The position numbers and the translations under genes were made by a program. DNA of 64,000 nt from Shewanella seohaensis (lineage in GTDB: Bacteria > Pseudomonadota > Gammaproteobacteria > Enterobacterales > Shewanellaceae): contig NZ_CP104900.1 of NCBI RefSeq assembly GCF_025449215.1, positions 1,364,001 through 1,428,000 on the forward strand, in the 5' to 3' direction. The notes beneath the pieces were generated by a model that had not been told where the DNA came from, ran no database searches, and was given only the letters and a program-made list of their open reading frames with translations. Below are positions 33,982-45,589 of this stretch, one piece after another (position 1 is the stretch's first letter; each line of letters opens with the position of its first letter).

Positions 33982-36257
33982 TTAGAAGTTATAGGTGACG
34001 CCCAACATCAGGTTACGCCCCATTAACGGCGCATAATCCTTGAGTAAGGAAGTATGGGGGCGTGCCTCCTGATTAAGCAGGTTGGTGCCTTTGAGATAAA
34101 CCAAAATATCGCCGCTTGAGGTATACCAGCGATAAGTGGCGGCCGCGTTCACTAGGGCATAGCCTGCGGTTTCGGTCTCATTGTCGGCGGTGTCGGTTTG
34201 GCGGGCATAGCCTATGGCGCCTAACTCTGCGTGCCACTGCTGCAGATCGAAGTTTAATGTCGAGCCGACACGCATCGGCGATATTTGCGGTAAGTTACCG
34301 CCATCGACGAGTTTGCCGCGGGTGTAATCGCTAAAGAGTCCGAGTGACCAGAGATCATTAAATGGAATCGTTGCCTGCGCCTCGATGGAGTAAAGATCCG
34401 CATCGCCTTGAGTATATTGATAAACTGGCATGTCGCCTTCTTCATCGCTGTTGACCAGATCCGAGGCAACCAGTCCTGTGTTGCGCTCATAGTAGAAGTT
34501 ATTGACTCGGTTATAGGCGAAGCTGAGTGAACCTGTCCATGTGCCGTCCAGCTTACGCAACGTGAGGTCGATATTGTTGGCGACTTCCTTATCGTTACTG
34601 CCGCTGTTAGCGACGATTTGACCATTCTCTAGGCTAAATTGCGACCCTAACTCAAAGCTTTGAGTAGCATCGTGTGGCCCGTAGCTGTAAAGCTCTTCGG
34701 CGGTGGCCGAACGTTCGGCGCGGGTGAGTGATAGGCCCAGATTGTAGGAAGGGGCGAAGTCCCACACTACGCCTGCCGACAGCGTCACATTATTATCAGT
34801 TAAATCATTAGGTTGATACTCTTGTTCACCATTAAGCGTGTCGAGCTGCATGCTATCGGGCGCGAGGCGGTAATGCTCGAGGCGACCGCCGAGTTCAAAG
34901 CGAAAATCCCCCAGCTTACGTTCTTGCACGATAAAGGCGGCGAGTGTGTCCGTTTTACTGTCGGGGGTGAGGGCTTCGTCGCCTTCCACCGCAAAGTCGC
35001 GGTGCACCGCATGCAGCCCCAGAGTGCCTTGCCATTCGCCCCAAGGATGATTGTTTAGGCTTAAACGTGCTTCGCTCTGCTTGTTGAAAAAAGTGGTGCC
35101 AGCAACGCCATCTTCTTCCTCGGCGTGTTGATAATCGCTATAGGCTGCGTCGAATTTTAACTTACTAAAACCAGCAAAGGGGTCGAGTAGCCCGCTATGC
35201 AACTGCCAAGCGGTTTTCTGTAAGTCGATGGTGATATTAGGGGCATCGGCCTCACCACGGCTGGGGATGCCGTAGTTGGATTCGGTGCGCGCGCCGGAGA
35301 CGCTAACAAAACCCGAATCCCCGTATAACCAACGCCTGCGGCGTAATCATCGAGTTTGAGTTGGCTATTGGCTAAGGTGCCGTGGGTGCTCGGCATATCG
35401 GCAATGGCATTACCGGGAATGTCGACATCCTCGGTTTTTCTGTGGGTGCCATCCAGATGCCAGTTAAATTGCCCATTACCGCCGTTGAGTTCGCCATTAT
35501 AGGTTTGGCCATTATTGGCGCTGTCATAGCGAGCGCCAAAGTGCCCTGTCACTTCATCGACTGGGGTTTCGCTATAGCGGGTATCGACCACATTGACGAC
35601 ACCGCCGATGGCGCCATTGCCATAGAGTAGGGTGCCTGGACCGCGAAGAATTTCAATCTGCTGCGCCGAGGCGGCCTCGGAGGTCACGGCATGGTCCGCC
35701 GATACGGTAGAGGCATCGCCAACCGACAGTCCATTTTCAAGTACTTGTACTCTGGGGCCGCCCATGCCGCGGATAATCGGCCGACTGGCGCCCGCACCAA
35801 AGTGAGAAGCCTGTACGCCGGGGAGTTTTTCTAAGGTGTCGCCCAAGGTGGGTTCGGTGTTGAGCTTGAGTTGATCCTCGGTCAATACGCTGATGGGCGT
35901 AGTGCTTTCAAGGGCCGAGCGGGCGAGGGGTGATGCGGTTACCACGATATTTTCCATCGGGGTTTGGCTCAGCGCCACATCTTGAATAAGTACCGCCGTC
36001 GTTGAGCTAATCTCTTGATCGCTATGTTTAAAATTCGCATGGCTCACATGTAGATGCAGGTGACTATTATCGGCAATCTTGAGTTGATACTGGCCTTGGG
36101 CATCCGTAGTCGTGCTGTTACCGCCGTCAACACTGACGCGGGCATTGGCGAGCGCGTTACCTTGTTGATCAGTGACTTGGCCTTGAAGCTCTGCGGCCAT
36201 AGCCGATGAACACACGCTCGCGACCGCAAGCGCTATTGAAGATAGTGCAAGTTTCAT
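33982..36257 (-). pseudogene. TonB-dependent receptor, ZnuD-like, frame broken once
   Basis: An outer-membrane receptor of about 757 residues. The signal peptide ends SSAMA. An N-terminal carboxypeptidase-regulatory-like domain with histidines (HLHLHVSHANFKHSD) is followed by a TonB box-like MENIVVTASP, then a plug with ASRPIIRGMGGPRVQVLENG, SADHAV and EILRGPGTLLYGNGAIGGVV. This plug pattern matches ZnuD zinc receptors. The barrel follows and ends GRNLMLGVTYNF with terminal Phe. The frame is lost after GVGYTG at a C run on the given strand (35319-35322); one more base restores DSGFVSVSGARTESNYG and joins to the second ORF. The His-rich gene just upstream supports a zinc role. Confidence 0.88.
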
Positions 36258-36315
36258 TGTGCCTTTCCTTGTAGATAAGCAAAAAAATTAATGTTTAAGT
36301 TTTTGAATTTGCTTT

Positions 36316-36606
36316 CTAAAAGGGAGGGGCGCGCGCATCAACATGGCGAATGTGGGCTAAGCTGGGGGCTTGATAGGTGGCAGTGGCGCGATGATCGGCG
36401 TGTTGCAAATCCAGCGGTAGCACGGGCATAGATGCCGGACTTGCACTGATATCATGGCCAAAATCGCAGACAATACAATGGGTGTGTTCATGTTCCAGAC
36501 TGTGTTCGGTGTAATGGGTCAGCGCAAAGCACTGGGTAACCAGTAGCCATACACTGAGCAGCAACCAAGGCCACTTTTTATGAGTCCGAAATTGATGATA
36601 AGCCAT
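36316..36606 (-). CDS. Small histidine-rich exported protein (DUF2946-like)
   Basis: A 96-residue protein with a hydrophobic N-terminal segment (WPWLLLSVWLLVTQCFA) and a mature part rich in histidine (HYTEHSLEHEHTHCIVCDFGHD, HADHR). The CxxC and His clusters suggest metal binding. It ends about 58 bp before the ZnuD-like receptor on the same strand, so the two probably form an operon for zinc or another divalent metal. The DUF2946 label is by resemblance only. Confidence 0.62.
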   Translation of the reverse strand: MAYHQFRTHKKWPWLLLSVWLLVTQCFALTHYTEHSLEHEHTHCIVCDFGHDISASPASMPVLPLDLQHADHRATATYQAPSLAHIRHVDARAPPF

Positions 36607-36806
36607 TATTGTTATTGGTTAAGGTTCAGCCGTTAGTCGTATCGGGAAGCGCATATCCCTGTTGAAATGAGCTAAAGCCTGCGCCTGCGTCAGGCAACCT
36701 GAGTCGCTGATGCAGGCCAATTCGCTTTAGCCTTATCTAATCCACAAACTGACCTTAATTGATTTACATTGACCGAGTCTAGTTAACTTTTAGTTATAAA
36801 ACTGGC

Positions 36807-37334
36807 TCAGTGGCAATCTAAGGTAAAAATCGCTTGCTGGCAGTGGCGGCACTTAAACTTGTAGATGGCCGGATTGCCACCCTTTTGGTAGCTAGACAAG
36901 AGTTTTTGCCATAGGTCATGGTTGGGCATGTATTCGGCTAAAAAGTCTTCTAATGCTTCGCCCTGCAAGGCTTGTAAATCAGTGAGTTCGGCATCGCCAT
37001 GAAACTCGCAGGCATCATTACAGTGGGATTGCCAGACTTCCTGTTGCCATGAGACATACCCCGGTGTTCTTTCCGCCACTTCCTTCACGATGGCGAGATC
37101 CAGCCCCGCGTCGAGCAGTGGGTAATCGTCGACAAAATGGCCATTAAATTTGTCTGCGGCGCTACCATCGGCAACGCACCAAGGGCAAATCGCTTCAATA
37201 TTGTCCCTGCAATACATTCCTGAGCTGCAGATAAATCCCCGTGCTTGGCCGCAGCATTCGCAGGTCGCATCGCTTGCGATCACGGCGCCAGTATCAAGGG
37301 GATGAGGGTGATAAGTAAACTGAGGGAAATCCAT
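36807..37334 (-). CDS. CbrC family (UPF0167) protein
   Basis: A 175-residue soluble protein with the typical start DFPQFTYHPHPLDTG, Cys pairs CECCG and CPWC, and a terminal CRHCQQAIFTLDCH. The family includes E. coli CbrC, whose exact activity is not established. Zinc binding by the cysteines is likely. It stands alone between the metal-receptor genes and the VOC protein. Confidence 0.85.
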   Translation of the reverse strand: MDFPQFTYHPHPLDTGAVIASDATCECCGQARGFICSSGMYCRDNIEAICPWCVADGSAADKFNGHFVDDYPLLDAGLDLAIVKEVAERTPGYVSWQQEVWQSHCNDACEFHGDAELTDLQALQGEALEDFLAEYMPNHDLWQKLLSSYQKGGNPAIYKFKCRHCQQAIFTLDCH

Positions 37335-37509
37335 TTCAACTCCTAAGTGAGAAATAACGCGATTAAATCGCCAAGCTGATTATCATTGAGCGGAGTGGTT
37401 GATTCAATAGTTTATTCAATGAGATAAGCACTTGGCTGGTACTCGCAGCATCACTTAGTGAACGCTTATTGTGTTTTTTACTTGGCTATCGGCTAAGTCT
37501 TTTACACTG

Positions 37510-37932
37510 TTATTGGCATCTTTTGGCCATGGGATGATTCGGGCTCAATTGCAATAAATCCCAACGGTTGCCATAGAGGTCCTCGAACACGGCAACGGTG
37601 CCGTAATCCTGCTCCTGCGGCTCACGAATAAAGCGGATCCCAATGGACTGCATATAGTGATAATCGCGCCAAAAATCATCGGTATTTAAAAATAGAAACA
37701 CTCGGCCGCCAGCCTGATTCCCGATAAAGGGTGCTTGCTCTGGTTTAGAGGCCTTGGCTAACAATAAGGCGGTGCCACTGGAATTGGGTGGGGCTACCAC
37801 GACCCAACGCTTATCTTGCTCGGGTTGATAGCTGTCTTCAATCAACTCGAATTTGAGTTTATTGACATAAAAATCAATCGCCTCATCGTAATCTCTTACA
37901 ACGAGTGCGATATGGACAATGGCCTGTTTCAT
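37510..37932 (-). CDS. VOC (glyoxalase/dioxygenase superfamily) protein
   Basis: A 140-residue single VOC module starting KQAIVHIALVVRDYDEAIDFY, with metal-site candidates H7 and E in VAVFEDLYGNRWDLLQL. Length fits small glyoxalase/bleomycin-resistance-like proteins that work as dimers. Substrate cannot be told from sequence. Confidence 0.86.
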   Translation of the reverse strand: MKQAIVHIALVVRDYDEAIDFYVNKLKFELIEDSYQPEQDKRWVVVAPPNSSGTALLLAKASKPEQAPFIGNQAGGRVFLFLNTDDFWRDYHYMQSIGIRFIREPQEQDYGTVAVFEDLYGNRWDLLQLSPNHPMAKRCQ

Positions 37933-38127
37933 CTTGAGTGCTCGACTTTTACTGTCTGATAAATCGCTATTGTATGGCTATCGCTGCGGTTAGGGTACCG
38001 CTGCGATGGACAATCAATCTGTGACTCAAGTGAGTGGCACTTTGGCCACTCACTTTAGAGGCTTATTTAAAAACGCAATGTAACAGCTCATTGTTAGCGT
38101 TCTCTTTTTAGAGCAAAGAGCTAAGAG

Positions 38128-39167
38128 CTAAGGGCAGGGCAATCTAAATTGATCTGAGAGGGCATTTAGACGGCTGAGTAACTCGGGGAGAGGCTGACTT
38201 TTAAGCTGTCGATATTCTCTTTCAGCTGGTATAAATCGGTGGCGCCAATGATGTTTGAGCCAACAAATTTACGTGAGTTAACAAAGGCTAACGCCATTTG
38301 CGCGGGTGAGAGATTAAACTCGCGGGCTAAGTCTACGTAGGCAGCCGTGGCATCGAGTGCCATTTGCGAGCCTGTGTAACGGGCGAAGCGTTTAAACAGG
38401 GTTAAGCGCGCACCTTCTGGCCATTGGTTATTGCAATATTTGCCGCTCAAAGCACCAAAGGCCAAGGGCGAGTAGGCCAGCAGTGGCAACTCTTCGCGGT
38501 GGCTGATTTCACTCATGCCGACCTCAAAGCTGCGGTTGAGCAGGTTATAGGGGTTTTGCACTGTCACAATGCGCGGCAGACCATGTTTTTCCGCCAGTTG
38601 CAGGTACTTCATCAGTCCCCAAGGGGTTTCGTTCGACACACCGATATAGCGCACTTTACCTTGGCGAATGACTTCGGCGAGGGCTTCAAGGGTTTCGAGG
38701 ATTGGCGTTTGCTGCTCAATCTCTTGCTCGTCGTAAAATAATTCCCCGAAGAAGTTGGTATTGCGATCCGGCCAATGTACTTGGTAGAGATCGATAGTAT
38801 CGATTTGTAGGCGTTCGAGTGAGGCATCGACCGCTTGGTGGATATTGTTCCAGTCCAGCGCCATATTCTTGCGAATATAGTCACTCTTACCACCCGGTGC
38901 GGCAATCTTAGTGGCGATCACTAGGTCATCACGGTTGCCACGGGCTTTAATGTATTGGCCCAAAATACGCTCGGTTTCCCCTTGGGTTTCCGGCTTGGGC
39001 GGCACAGGGTACATTTCCGCAGTGTCAATAAAGTTGATGCCACTGCCGATGGCGTAGTCTAGCTGTGCGAAGGCTTCGGCTTGGGTATTTTGTTCACCCC
39101 AAGTCATAGTGCCTAAACAGATTTTGCTCACCTCGAGATTAGAATGCGGTATGCGTCTGTATTCCAT
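38128..39167 (-). pseudogene. Aldo/keto reductase (Tas-like), frame broken at the C terminus
   Basis: An NADP(H)-dependent aldo/keto reductase of the Tas/MocA type, about 346 residues. It starts MEYRRIPHSNLEVSKICLGT and contains FIDTAEMYPVP (catalytic Asp and Tyr), IATKI, YIGVSNETPWGL and the cofactor region NIIGATDLYQLKENI. The continuous frame ends at 38166 after SLSP with an abnormal short tail. The expected end LLSRLNALSDQFRLPCP lies in the next frame to 38128. A missing base in the run 38185-38188 accounts for it. The catalytic core is unaffected. Confidence 0.87.
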
Positions 39168-39632
39168 CTATTTCTCCTACGGAAACTATCTTAGTCCGAG
39201 GCTATCAAGCTTTTGCTGTAAAGCAAAGGTTAATAGGGCGTCAAACATTTTACTGCAGTAAAAATAACCAACGCTCGAAAGTCGGGAACCGCAGTGAAGT
39301 TGCGGGGCTGGCACAGTGGATTGCACACGAACTCGCCACCAACTTAGTGTTTTACGCCTTTGTCAAAAATTTTGGCTGAAAGGAGAGATTTTTGTCAGTT
39401 TTTATCTAGTTAAGTCGTAACTAAATCAGAAACACAGGAATTATGAATTATTTGTTATAAAACTACATTTGCAATTTTGTGCTGCAATTGATGTGAATCT
39501 ATGTCACAAAATGGCGCGAATTTACGTATATTACTTACGAAATTGCGGCGGAATGTGACGCCAATATCGGATTATCTGTTTACAAACATCTACCCTAAAT
39601 TTATCTAAAAATTTTCATGGTTGATATTTGTG
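39168..39632 (+). promoter_or_regulatory. Upstream region of the nqr operon
   Basis: About 465 bp without a gene. It contains the dyad TAGTTA-5-TAACTA at 39407-39423 (ArcA-like in feel) and TGTGA-7-TCACA at 39492-39508, which resembles a CRP site but has a 7-base spacer rather than 6. Both are unproven candidates for respiratory or catabolite control of nqrA-F. Confidence 0.35.
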
Positions 39633-41003
39633 ATGGCAGATTTTTCAAACCAAGTTATAACGATCAAAAAAGGCCTCGACTTGCCGATTTCGGGTGAGCC
39701 TAGGCAGATCATCGAACCCGGTAACAGGCCATCCCAAGTGGCCTTGTTGGGTGAGGAGTATGTTGGCTTAAAACCGACTATGTTGGTGGAAGTCGGCGAT
39801 AAGGTCAAAAAAGGCCAACCTTTGTTTGAAGATAAAAAAACAAAGGGCGTGCTGTTTACCGCTCCTGCCAGTGGTGAGATTGTTGCAATCCACCGTGGTG
39901 AACGTCGGGTGTTGCAATCCGTGGTGATCCGCTGCAATGGCTTAGACGCCGATGAGCAGATCCGTTTCGACATTCACACCGATTTGCAGGCCTTATCTGC
40001 GGATGTGGTTAAAGCGCAACTGGTTAAGAGCGGCCTGTGGACGGCGCTGCGTACCCGCCCTTTCTCCCGCGTTCCCGCACTCGATACCAAACCCGCAGGC
40101 ATTTTCGTGACGGCGATGGATACCAATCCACTCGCCGCCGATCCTCGATTGATTATTGCCGAGCAGAGCGACGCCTTTAAGGCGGGCTTAGCGGTACTGA
40201 GCCATTTAACCGAAGGCAAGGTTTACCTCTGCCAAGATAAGGGTGAGACCTTAGTCGGCGCCGACTTACCTAAAGTGCAAGTGCGCCGTTTTACTGGGGT
40301 ACATCCCGCCGGATTAGCCGGGACTCACATTCACTTTACCTTACCCGTCAGCATTGAACGTCAGGTGTGGCATATCGGCTATCAAGACGTTATCGCCTAC
40401 GGCAAGCTGTTCCAAACCGGTGAGCTTTATACCGACCGCGTTGTGGCGCTGGGTGGCCCGAGCGTGCTTAACCCGCGTTTACTGCGCACTCAGTTAGGGG
40501 CAGAGCTGAGCGCCTTAGTGGCTGACGAAGTGAAACCCGGTAACAACCGTGTGGTATCAGGCTCAGTGTTATCAGGCCATACCGCGAGGGGCGTACATGA
40601 CTTTTTAGGTCGCTTCCACAACCAAGTATCGGTTCTCGCCGAAGATGCGCAGCACCAAGTATTGCCTTGGGTGCGTGGCGGTTCGGACAAGTTTTCTATC
40701 ACCCGTGCGGTGACTTCCCGTTTATTTGGCCTGACCAAATCCTTCGAATTTACCACGCATCAGGGCGGTTCTCACCGCGCCATGATGGCCTTTGGTCAGC
40801 TCGATCGCGTAATGCCTTTAGATATTTTACCCACTCTGCTAGTGCGTGACTTAGTGGTGCGAGATACCGACGAAGCACAAGCGTTAGGCGCATTGGAGTT
40901 AGATGAAGAAGATTTAGCCCTGTGTACCTTTGTGTGCCCCGGCAAGTATGACTTCGGTAAAGAGTTACGTGCCTGTCTAGATGTTATTGAGAGGGAAGGT
41001 TAA
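39633..41003 (+). CDS. nqrA: Na+-translocating NADH:quinone reductase subunit A
   Basis: NqrA is the peripheral quinone-associated subunit of the sodium-pumping NADH:ubiquinone oxidoreductase at the inner membrane. It begins near [16 protein letters not shown] and has [20 protein letters not shown], a biotin-like carrier fold, and ends in [22 protein letters not shown] 39633 (MADFSNQ) was chosen over the frame's TTG at 39621; neither has a strong Shine-Dalgarno. Its stop overlaps the start of nqrB (TAATG), beginning a tight operon. Confidence 0.96.
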   Translation: MADFSNQVITIKKGLDLPISGEPRQIIEPGNRPSQVALLGEEYVGLKPTMLVEVGDKVKKGQPLFEDKKTKGVLFTAPASGEIVAIHRGERRVLQSVVIRCNGLDADEQIRFDIHTDLQALSADVVKAQLVKSGLWTALRTRPFSRVPALDTKPAGIFVTAMDTNPLAADPRLIIAEQSDAFKAGLAVLSHLTEGKVYLCQDKGETLVGADLPKVQVRRFTGVHPAGLAGTHIHFTLPVSIERQVWHIGYQDVIAYGKLFQTGELYTDRVVALGGPSVLNPRLLRTQLGAELSALVADEVKPGNNRVVSGSVLSGHTARGVHDFLGRFHNQVSVLAEDAQHQVLPWVRGGSDKFSITRAVTSRLFGLTKSFEFTTHQGGSHRAMMAFGQLDRVMPLDILPTLLVRDLVVRDTDEAQALGALELDEEDLALCTFVCPGKYDFGKELRACLDVIEREG

Positions 41004-42235
41004 TGACGACACAACCTAAAAAACCTGATTTACAGGACGCCCCTGATTTGCAGCAAGAGTATTACGCCACGGGTAAATCGATGAAGGGCTTTGTGCGCTC
41101 ATTGGTGATCGCCAGTGGTCGCAGCACTAAAGGACAAGTACACGTACGTGACGCCATTGACGTAAAACGTACCATGACCTTAGTGGGCCTTTGTTTATTA
41201 CCCGCCATTTTATTTGGCTTATATAACGTAGGCTTACAGGCTCAGCTCGCACTAGCAAGTGGCCTAACGACGCCAGAAACCTGGAAACTCGCGCTGTTTA
41301 ATGCCCTAAGTGGTGGCTTAAGTGCCGAGACGGGCGTGATTGGCCTGTTCCTCTATGGCTTAAGTTTTTATCTGCCGATTTACTTAACGGCCTTGCTGAC
41401 CAGCCTGTTCTGGGAAGTGGTGTTTGCCAAGGTGCGTCGCCAAGAATTGCACGAAGGCTTCTTCGTCACTGCCTTGTTATTTACGCTGATTTTACCTGTT
41501 TCGATTCCACTCTGGTTGGTGGTAATGGGGATTAGCTTTGGGGTGGTGATTGCCAAAGAGCTGTTTGGTGGCATGGGATATAACTTCCTTAACCCCGCAT
41601 TAGCAGGTTTGGCGTTTATCTATTTTGCCTATCCTTCTGAAGTGTCAACCGTTAAACAACTGGTTGCTGTAGATGGCTTTTCAGGCGCGACTGCCTTAGC
41701 GCAAGCCGCAGCCGGTAAGCTGCAATTTGCTGATTACGCTTGGTACAGCGCCTTTAGCGATCCTAACTGGTGGAATAATTTCTTCGGCTTTACCGTGGGC
41801 GCGATTGGTGAAACCAGCACACTTGCTGTGTTGCTCGGTGGGTTATTGCTGCTTATCACCCGTTTAGCCGACTGGCGCATCGTGGTGGGCGTGATGTTGG
41901 GCATGATTGCCACTGCAACCTTGTTCAATGTGATTGGTTCAAGCACTAACCAGATGATGGCAATGCCTTGGACATGGCACTTAGTCACGGGCGGCTTTGC
42001 TATCGCAATGATGTTTATGGCGACCGATCCTGTAACGACTTCTTATACCCGCCAAGGCAAGTTTGCCTACGGCGCCTTGATTGGTTTTATGACAATCCTT
42101 ATCCGTGTGGCTAACCCCAAAATGCCAGAAGGCGTGATGTTAGCCATCCTGTTCGCCAACCTGTGGGCACCGCTGTTCGATTATCTGGTGGCCCGTGCCA
42201 ACATCAAACGGAGAGTAAAACGTCATGGTATTTAA
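41003..42235 (+). CDS. nqrB: Na+-NQR subunit B
   Basis: A 410-residue polytopic membrane subunit carrying a covalently linked FMN through a threonine in SGAT (here DGFSGATALAQ). About ten hydrophobic segments are seen, including IPLWLVVMGISFGVVIAKE and LAGLAFIYFAYP. It forms part of the sodium path with NqrD and NqrE. It overlaps the downstream nqrC by about 11 nt, so translation is coupled. Confidence 0.97.
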   Translation: MTTQPKKPDLQDAPDLQQEYYATGKSMKGFVRSLVIASGRSTKGQVHVRDAIDVKRTMTLVGLCLLPAILFGLYNVGLQAQLALASGLTTPETWKLALFNALSGGLSAETGVIGLFLYGLSFYLPIYLTALLTSLFWEVVFAKVRRQELHEGFFVTALLFTLILPVSIPLWLVVMGISFGVVIAKELFGGMGYNFLNPALAGLAFIYFAYPSEVSTVKQLVAVDGFSGATALAQAAAGKLQFADYAWYSAFSDPNWWNNFFGFTVGAIGETSTLAVLLGGLLLLITRLADWRIVVGVMLGMIATATLFNVIGSSTNQMMAMPWTWHLVTGGFAIAMMFMATDPVTTSYTRQGKFAYGALIGFMTILIRVANPKMPEGVMLAILFANLWAPLFDYLVARANIKRRVKRHGI

Positions 42236-43019
42236 GAAAGATACTGTGGTGGGGACCATGATCTTCACCATCACGCTCTGCCTTTTGTGCTCCTTTATGA
42301 TTACTGGCACCGCAGGCGTGTTGAAAGAGCGTAAGCTCGCAAAAAAACGCGATGAGTTACAACGTTATGTGTTGATGGCGGCCGATGTAAATATTGGACA
42401 AGGCAATGAGTTTAGAGAGATTTTTACTAAATCCGTTAAGCCATTATTGATTAATCTCGACACAGGCAAAGTGGACTCTGATGCCAATGTACTCGACTTT
42501 GACGAGCGCATGGCGGCGATTAACCCAGAAACCTCAAGCGCCCCTAAAAAGGATATCGCCAAAATCAAGACCCGCGCCAACGATGCCCGCGTGTTTAAGG
42601 TGTTCGATGACAGCGGCAAGTTATCCAGCGTGGTCGTGCCTTTCTACGGTAAAGGACTGTGGTCGATGATCTACGGTTACGTGGCCGTCGAGCCTGACTT
42701 TAATACGATTAAAGGCATGGTGGTTTACGAGCACGGTGAAACCCCTGGTATCGGTGACTTTGTGACTGACCCACATTGGTTATCCCTGTGGAAGGGTAAA
42801 CAACTCTTTGATGAAAAAGGCAAGTTTGCGATGCGCCTCGTGAAAGGCGGCGCCAAAGAGGGTGATATCCACGGTGTTGATGCTGTGAGTGGCGCGACCA
42901 TGACCGGCCGTGGCGTGCAGCGTGCAATGGAGTTTTGGTTTGGCGTCGAGGGTTTCCAAACCTTCTTCAACCAATTAAAAGCATCGGCTGAACAAGGTGA
43001 GTTGGGAGGTGCAAAATGA
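42225..43019 (+). CDS. nqrC: Na+-NQR subunit C
   Basis: A 264-residue subunit with one N-terminal membrane anchor ([18 protein letters not shown]) and a periplasmic domain carrying a second covalent FMN at the threonine of [12 protein letters not shown]. The stretch [12 protein letters not shown] is conserved in the family. It overlaps nqrB and nqrD (ATGA type), which keeps subunit stoichiometry linked. Confidence 0.97.
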   Translation: MVFKKDTVVGTMIFTITLCLLCSFMITGTAGVLKERKLAKKRDELQRYVLMAADVNIGQGNEFREIFTKSVKPLLINLDTGKVDSDANVLDFDERMAAINPETSSAPKKDIAKIKTRANDARVFKVFDDSGKLSSVVVPFYGKGLWSMIYGYVAVEPDFNTIKGMVVYEHGETPGIGDFVTDPHWLSLWKGKQLFDEKGKFAMRLVKGGAKEGDIHGVDAVSGATMTGRGVQRAMEFWFGVEGFQTFFNQLKASAEQGELGGAK

Positions 43020-43636
43020 GCAACAGTTTATCCATGCGGGACATGCTAGCAGGCCCTGTATTTGCCAATAACCCAGTGGCGATGCAAGTGCTGGGCGTAT
43101 GTTCGGCGCTGGCGGTGAGTAACTCCATGCAGACGGCCGTGGTGATGACACTGGCGGTGACCTTCGTACTGGTGTTCTCAAACCTTATCATCTCCGCCAT
43201 TCGCAACTTTATCCCTAACAGTGTGCGGATTATTGCCCAGATGACGGTCATTGCCTCCTTGGTGATTATTGTCGACATGGTATTGCAGGATGTGGCTTAC
43301 GAGCTATCTAAGCAACTCTCTGTATTCGTTGGGTTAATTATCACTAACTGTATCATCATGGGTCGCGCAGAAGCCTTTGCGATGAAGTATCCACCTCACT
43401 TAGCCGTGGTCGATGCCGTAGGTAACGCGGCGGGTTATGGCTTGGTGCTGATCAGTGTGGCCTTTGTGCGTGAGTTGTTAGGCACGGGCAATCTGTTTGG
43501 GCATAGCGTGTTGACTACGGTTGAAAACGGCGGCTGGTACTTACCCAATGAGATGTTTAAGTTGCCCCCAAGCGCCTTCTTCCTGATTGGCCTGCTGATC
43601 TGGACCATTAACGTGATCCAGCGTAAACGCGGTTAA
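43016..43636 (+). CDS. nqrD: Na+-NQR subunit D
   Basis: A 206-residue membrane subunit with six hydrophobic spans. The duplicated NqrD/E family motifs [17 protein letters not shown] (first half) and [15 protein letters not shown] (second half) place the cysteines that hold the intramembrane iron centre. ATG overlaps the nqrC stop. Confidence 0.96.
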   Translation: MSNSLSMRDMLAGPVFANNPVAMQVLGVCSALAVSNSMQTAVVMTLAVTFVLVFSNLIISAIRNFIPNSVRIIAQMTVIASLVIIVDMVLQDVAYELSKQLSVFVGLIITNCIIMGRAEAFAMKYPPHLAVVDAVGNAAGYGLVLISVAFVRELLGTGNLFGHSVLTTVENGGWYLPNEMFKLPPSAFFLIGLLIWTINVIQRKRG

Positions 43637-43645
43637 GGAGCGGAT

Positions 43646-44254
43646 ATGGAACACTATATTAATCTGTTTTTACAGGCCACATTCTTAGACAACATGGCGC
43701 TGTCGTTCTTCCTCGGTATGTGTACCTTCTTAGCCGTGTCTAAAAAGGTGTCGACCGCCTTCGGCTTAGGCGTGGCGGTTATCGTGGTGATGACCTTAGC
43801 CGTGCCTTTAAACCAACTGATCTATGTGAAGGTGTTAGCACCGGGCGCATTGGCGTGGGCGGGCATGCCTGGCATCGACTTAAGTTACCTGCAACTGATC
43901 ACCTTTATCGGTGTGATCGCGGCCTTAGTGCAAATCCTTGAAATGTTTTTAGATAAATACATTCCAAGCCTGTATGACTCCCTCGGGATCTTCCTGCCAC
44001 TGCTCACCGTAAACTGCGCGATTTTTGCCGGGGTGATCTTTATGGCTAACCGTGATTACAACTTTGCCGAATCGGCGGTGTTTGCCATGGGGTCGGGCAC
44101 GGGTTGGGCGCTGGCGATTGTGATGCTGGCCGGGCTGCGTGAGCGGATGAAGTTTCATGCGATTCCCGAAGGCTTACAGGGGATTGGTATCACCTTTATT
44201 ACCACAGGGTTGATGGCACTTGGCTTTATGTCTTTCTCGGGGATCTCGCTGTAA
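43646..44254 (+). CDS. nqrE: Na+-NQR subunit E
   Basis: A 202-residue homologue of NqrD with inverted topology and six membrane spans. It has [19 protein letters not shown] and [15 protein letters not shown], providing the other cysteines of the membrane iron site. GGAG precedes the ATG, and it begins 9 bp after nqrD. Confidence 0.96.
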   Translation: MEHYINLFLQATFLDNMALSFFLGMCTFLAVSKKVSTAFGLGVAVIVVMTLAVPLNQLIYVKVLAPGALAWAGMPGIDLSYLQLITFIGVIAALVQILEMFLDKYIPSLYDSLGIFLPLLTVNCAIFAGVIFMANRDYNFAESAVFAMGSGTGWALAIVMLAGLRERMKFHAIPEGLQGIGITFITTGLMALGFMSFSGISL

Positions 44255-44305
44255 CGCGTGACTGAGAAAGTGAAACCGCATTCTGTTTAGAAAAAGGGTT
44301 ATCGA

Positions 44306-45522
44306 ATGGAAATGGCAATAGGCATAGGCATGTTCACCTTAGTGGTGTGCCTACTGGTGATAGTAATCCTTATCGCCAAAAAGAAATTAGTGACTACCGG
44401 TGAGATCACTATCGGGATTAACGACGATGCCGAGAAAAGCATTAAAGTTGCCGCGGGCGACAAACTGCTTGGCGCTTTAGCGAGTAAGAATATTTTTATT
44501 CCCTCGGCCTGTGGCGGCGGCGGGACCTGCGGCCAGTGCCGAGTGAAGGTCAAATCGGGCGGTGGTGATATTCTGCCAACAGAACAAGGGCATATCACTA
44601 AAAAAGAAGCCAAAGAAGGCTGTCGTCTCGCCTGCCAAGTGGCGGTGAAAACCGATATGGAACTTGAGCTAGAGGAAGAAATATTCGGCGTGAAGAAGTG
44701 GCAATGTGAGGTGATCTCAAACGATAACAAGGCCACCTTTATCAAAGAGTTACTGCTAAAACTGCCCGAAGGTGAAGACGTACACTTTAAGGCGGGGGCT
44801 ATATTCAAATTGAAGCGCCTGCCCATGTGGTGAAATACGCCGACTTTGATATTCCGGCTAAGTACCGCGACGATTGGGAAAAATACGGCCTGTTCGACTT
44901 AGTCTCCACCGTGAATGAAGATGTGCTGCGCGCCTATTCGATGGCGAACTATCCCGATGAAAAGGGCCGCATTATGCTTAACGTGCGGATTGCCACGCCA
45001 CCATCGGCCAATGTGCCACCGGGTAAGATGTCTTCTTACATCTTTAACCTTAAGACGGGGGATAAGGTGACCATCTCTGGCCCATTCGGCGAGTTCTTTG
45101 TGAAAGAAACCGATGCGGAAATGGTCTTTATCGGCGGTGGTGCGGGTATGGCACCGATGCGCTCGCATATTTTCGATCAGCTCAAGAGTAAAAAGACCAA
45201 GCGTAAGATGAGCTTCTGGTACGGCGCCCGCTCAACCCGTGAGGTATTTTACCAAGAAGATTTCGATGCATTAGCGGCTGAAAATGACAACTTTGTCTGG
45301 CATGTGGCACTTTCGGAGCCGTTACCAGAGGATAACTGGACCGGTTACACCGGCTTTATCCATAATGTGATTTACGAAAATTACCTTAAACATCATAAGG
45401 CACCAGAGGATTGCGAGTATTACATGTGTGGTCCTCCAATCATGAACTCCTCGGTGATCCGTATGCTCGAAAGCCTAGGGGTCGAACCTGAAAATATCCT
45501 GCTCGATGACTTTGGTGATTAA
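44306..45522 (+). pseudogene. nqrF: Na+-NQR subunit F, frame broken once
   Basis: The electron-input subunit, which oxidises NADH through FAD and a 2Fe-2S centre. It has an N-terminal membrane anchor, then the ferredoxin domain with [14 protein letters not shown] and CRLACQ. The frame is lost at the G run 44794-44798, after HFKAG. The continuation [18 protein letters not shown], the FAD-binding region and the NAD domain ([14 protein letters not shown] ... [12 protein letters not shown]) read in the next frame to 45522. One added G gives a normal ~406-residue protein. Because Nqr is expected to work as a six-subunit unit, a true loss here would be notable; sequence error is likelier. Confidence 0.93.
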
Positions 45523-45539
45523 GCGGTAAGTTGAATAGA

Positions 45540-45589
45540 AAATCGCGTTAGGCAGGGCTAGTACAGCTGAGTCTAACGCGATTTTTTTT
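45540..45589 (+). terminator. nqr operon terminator
   Basis: A perfect 12-bp stem AAATCGCGTTAG / CTAACGCGATTT with a 21-base loop is followed by a long T run. Confidence 0.9.
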
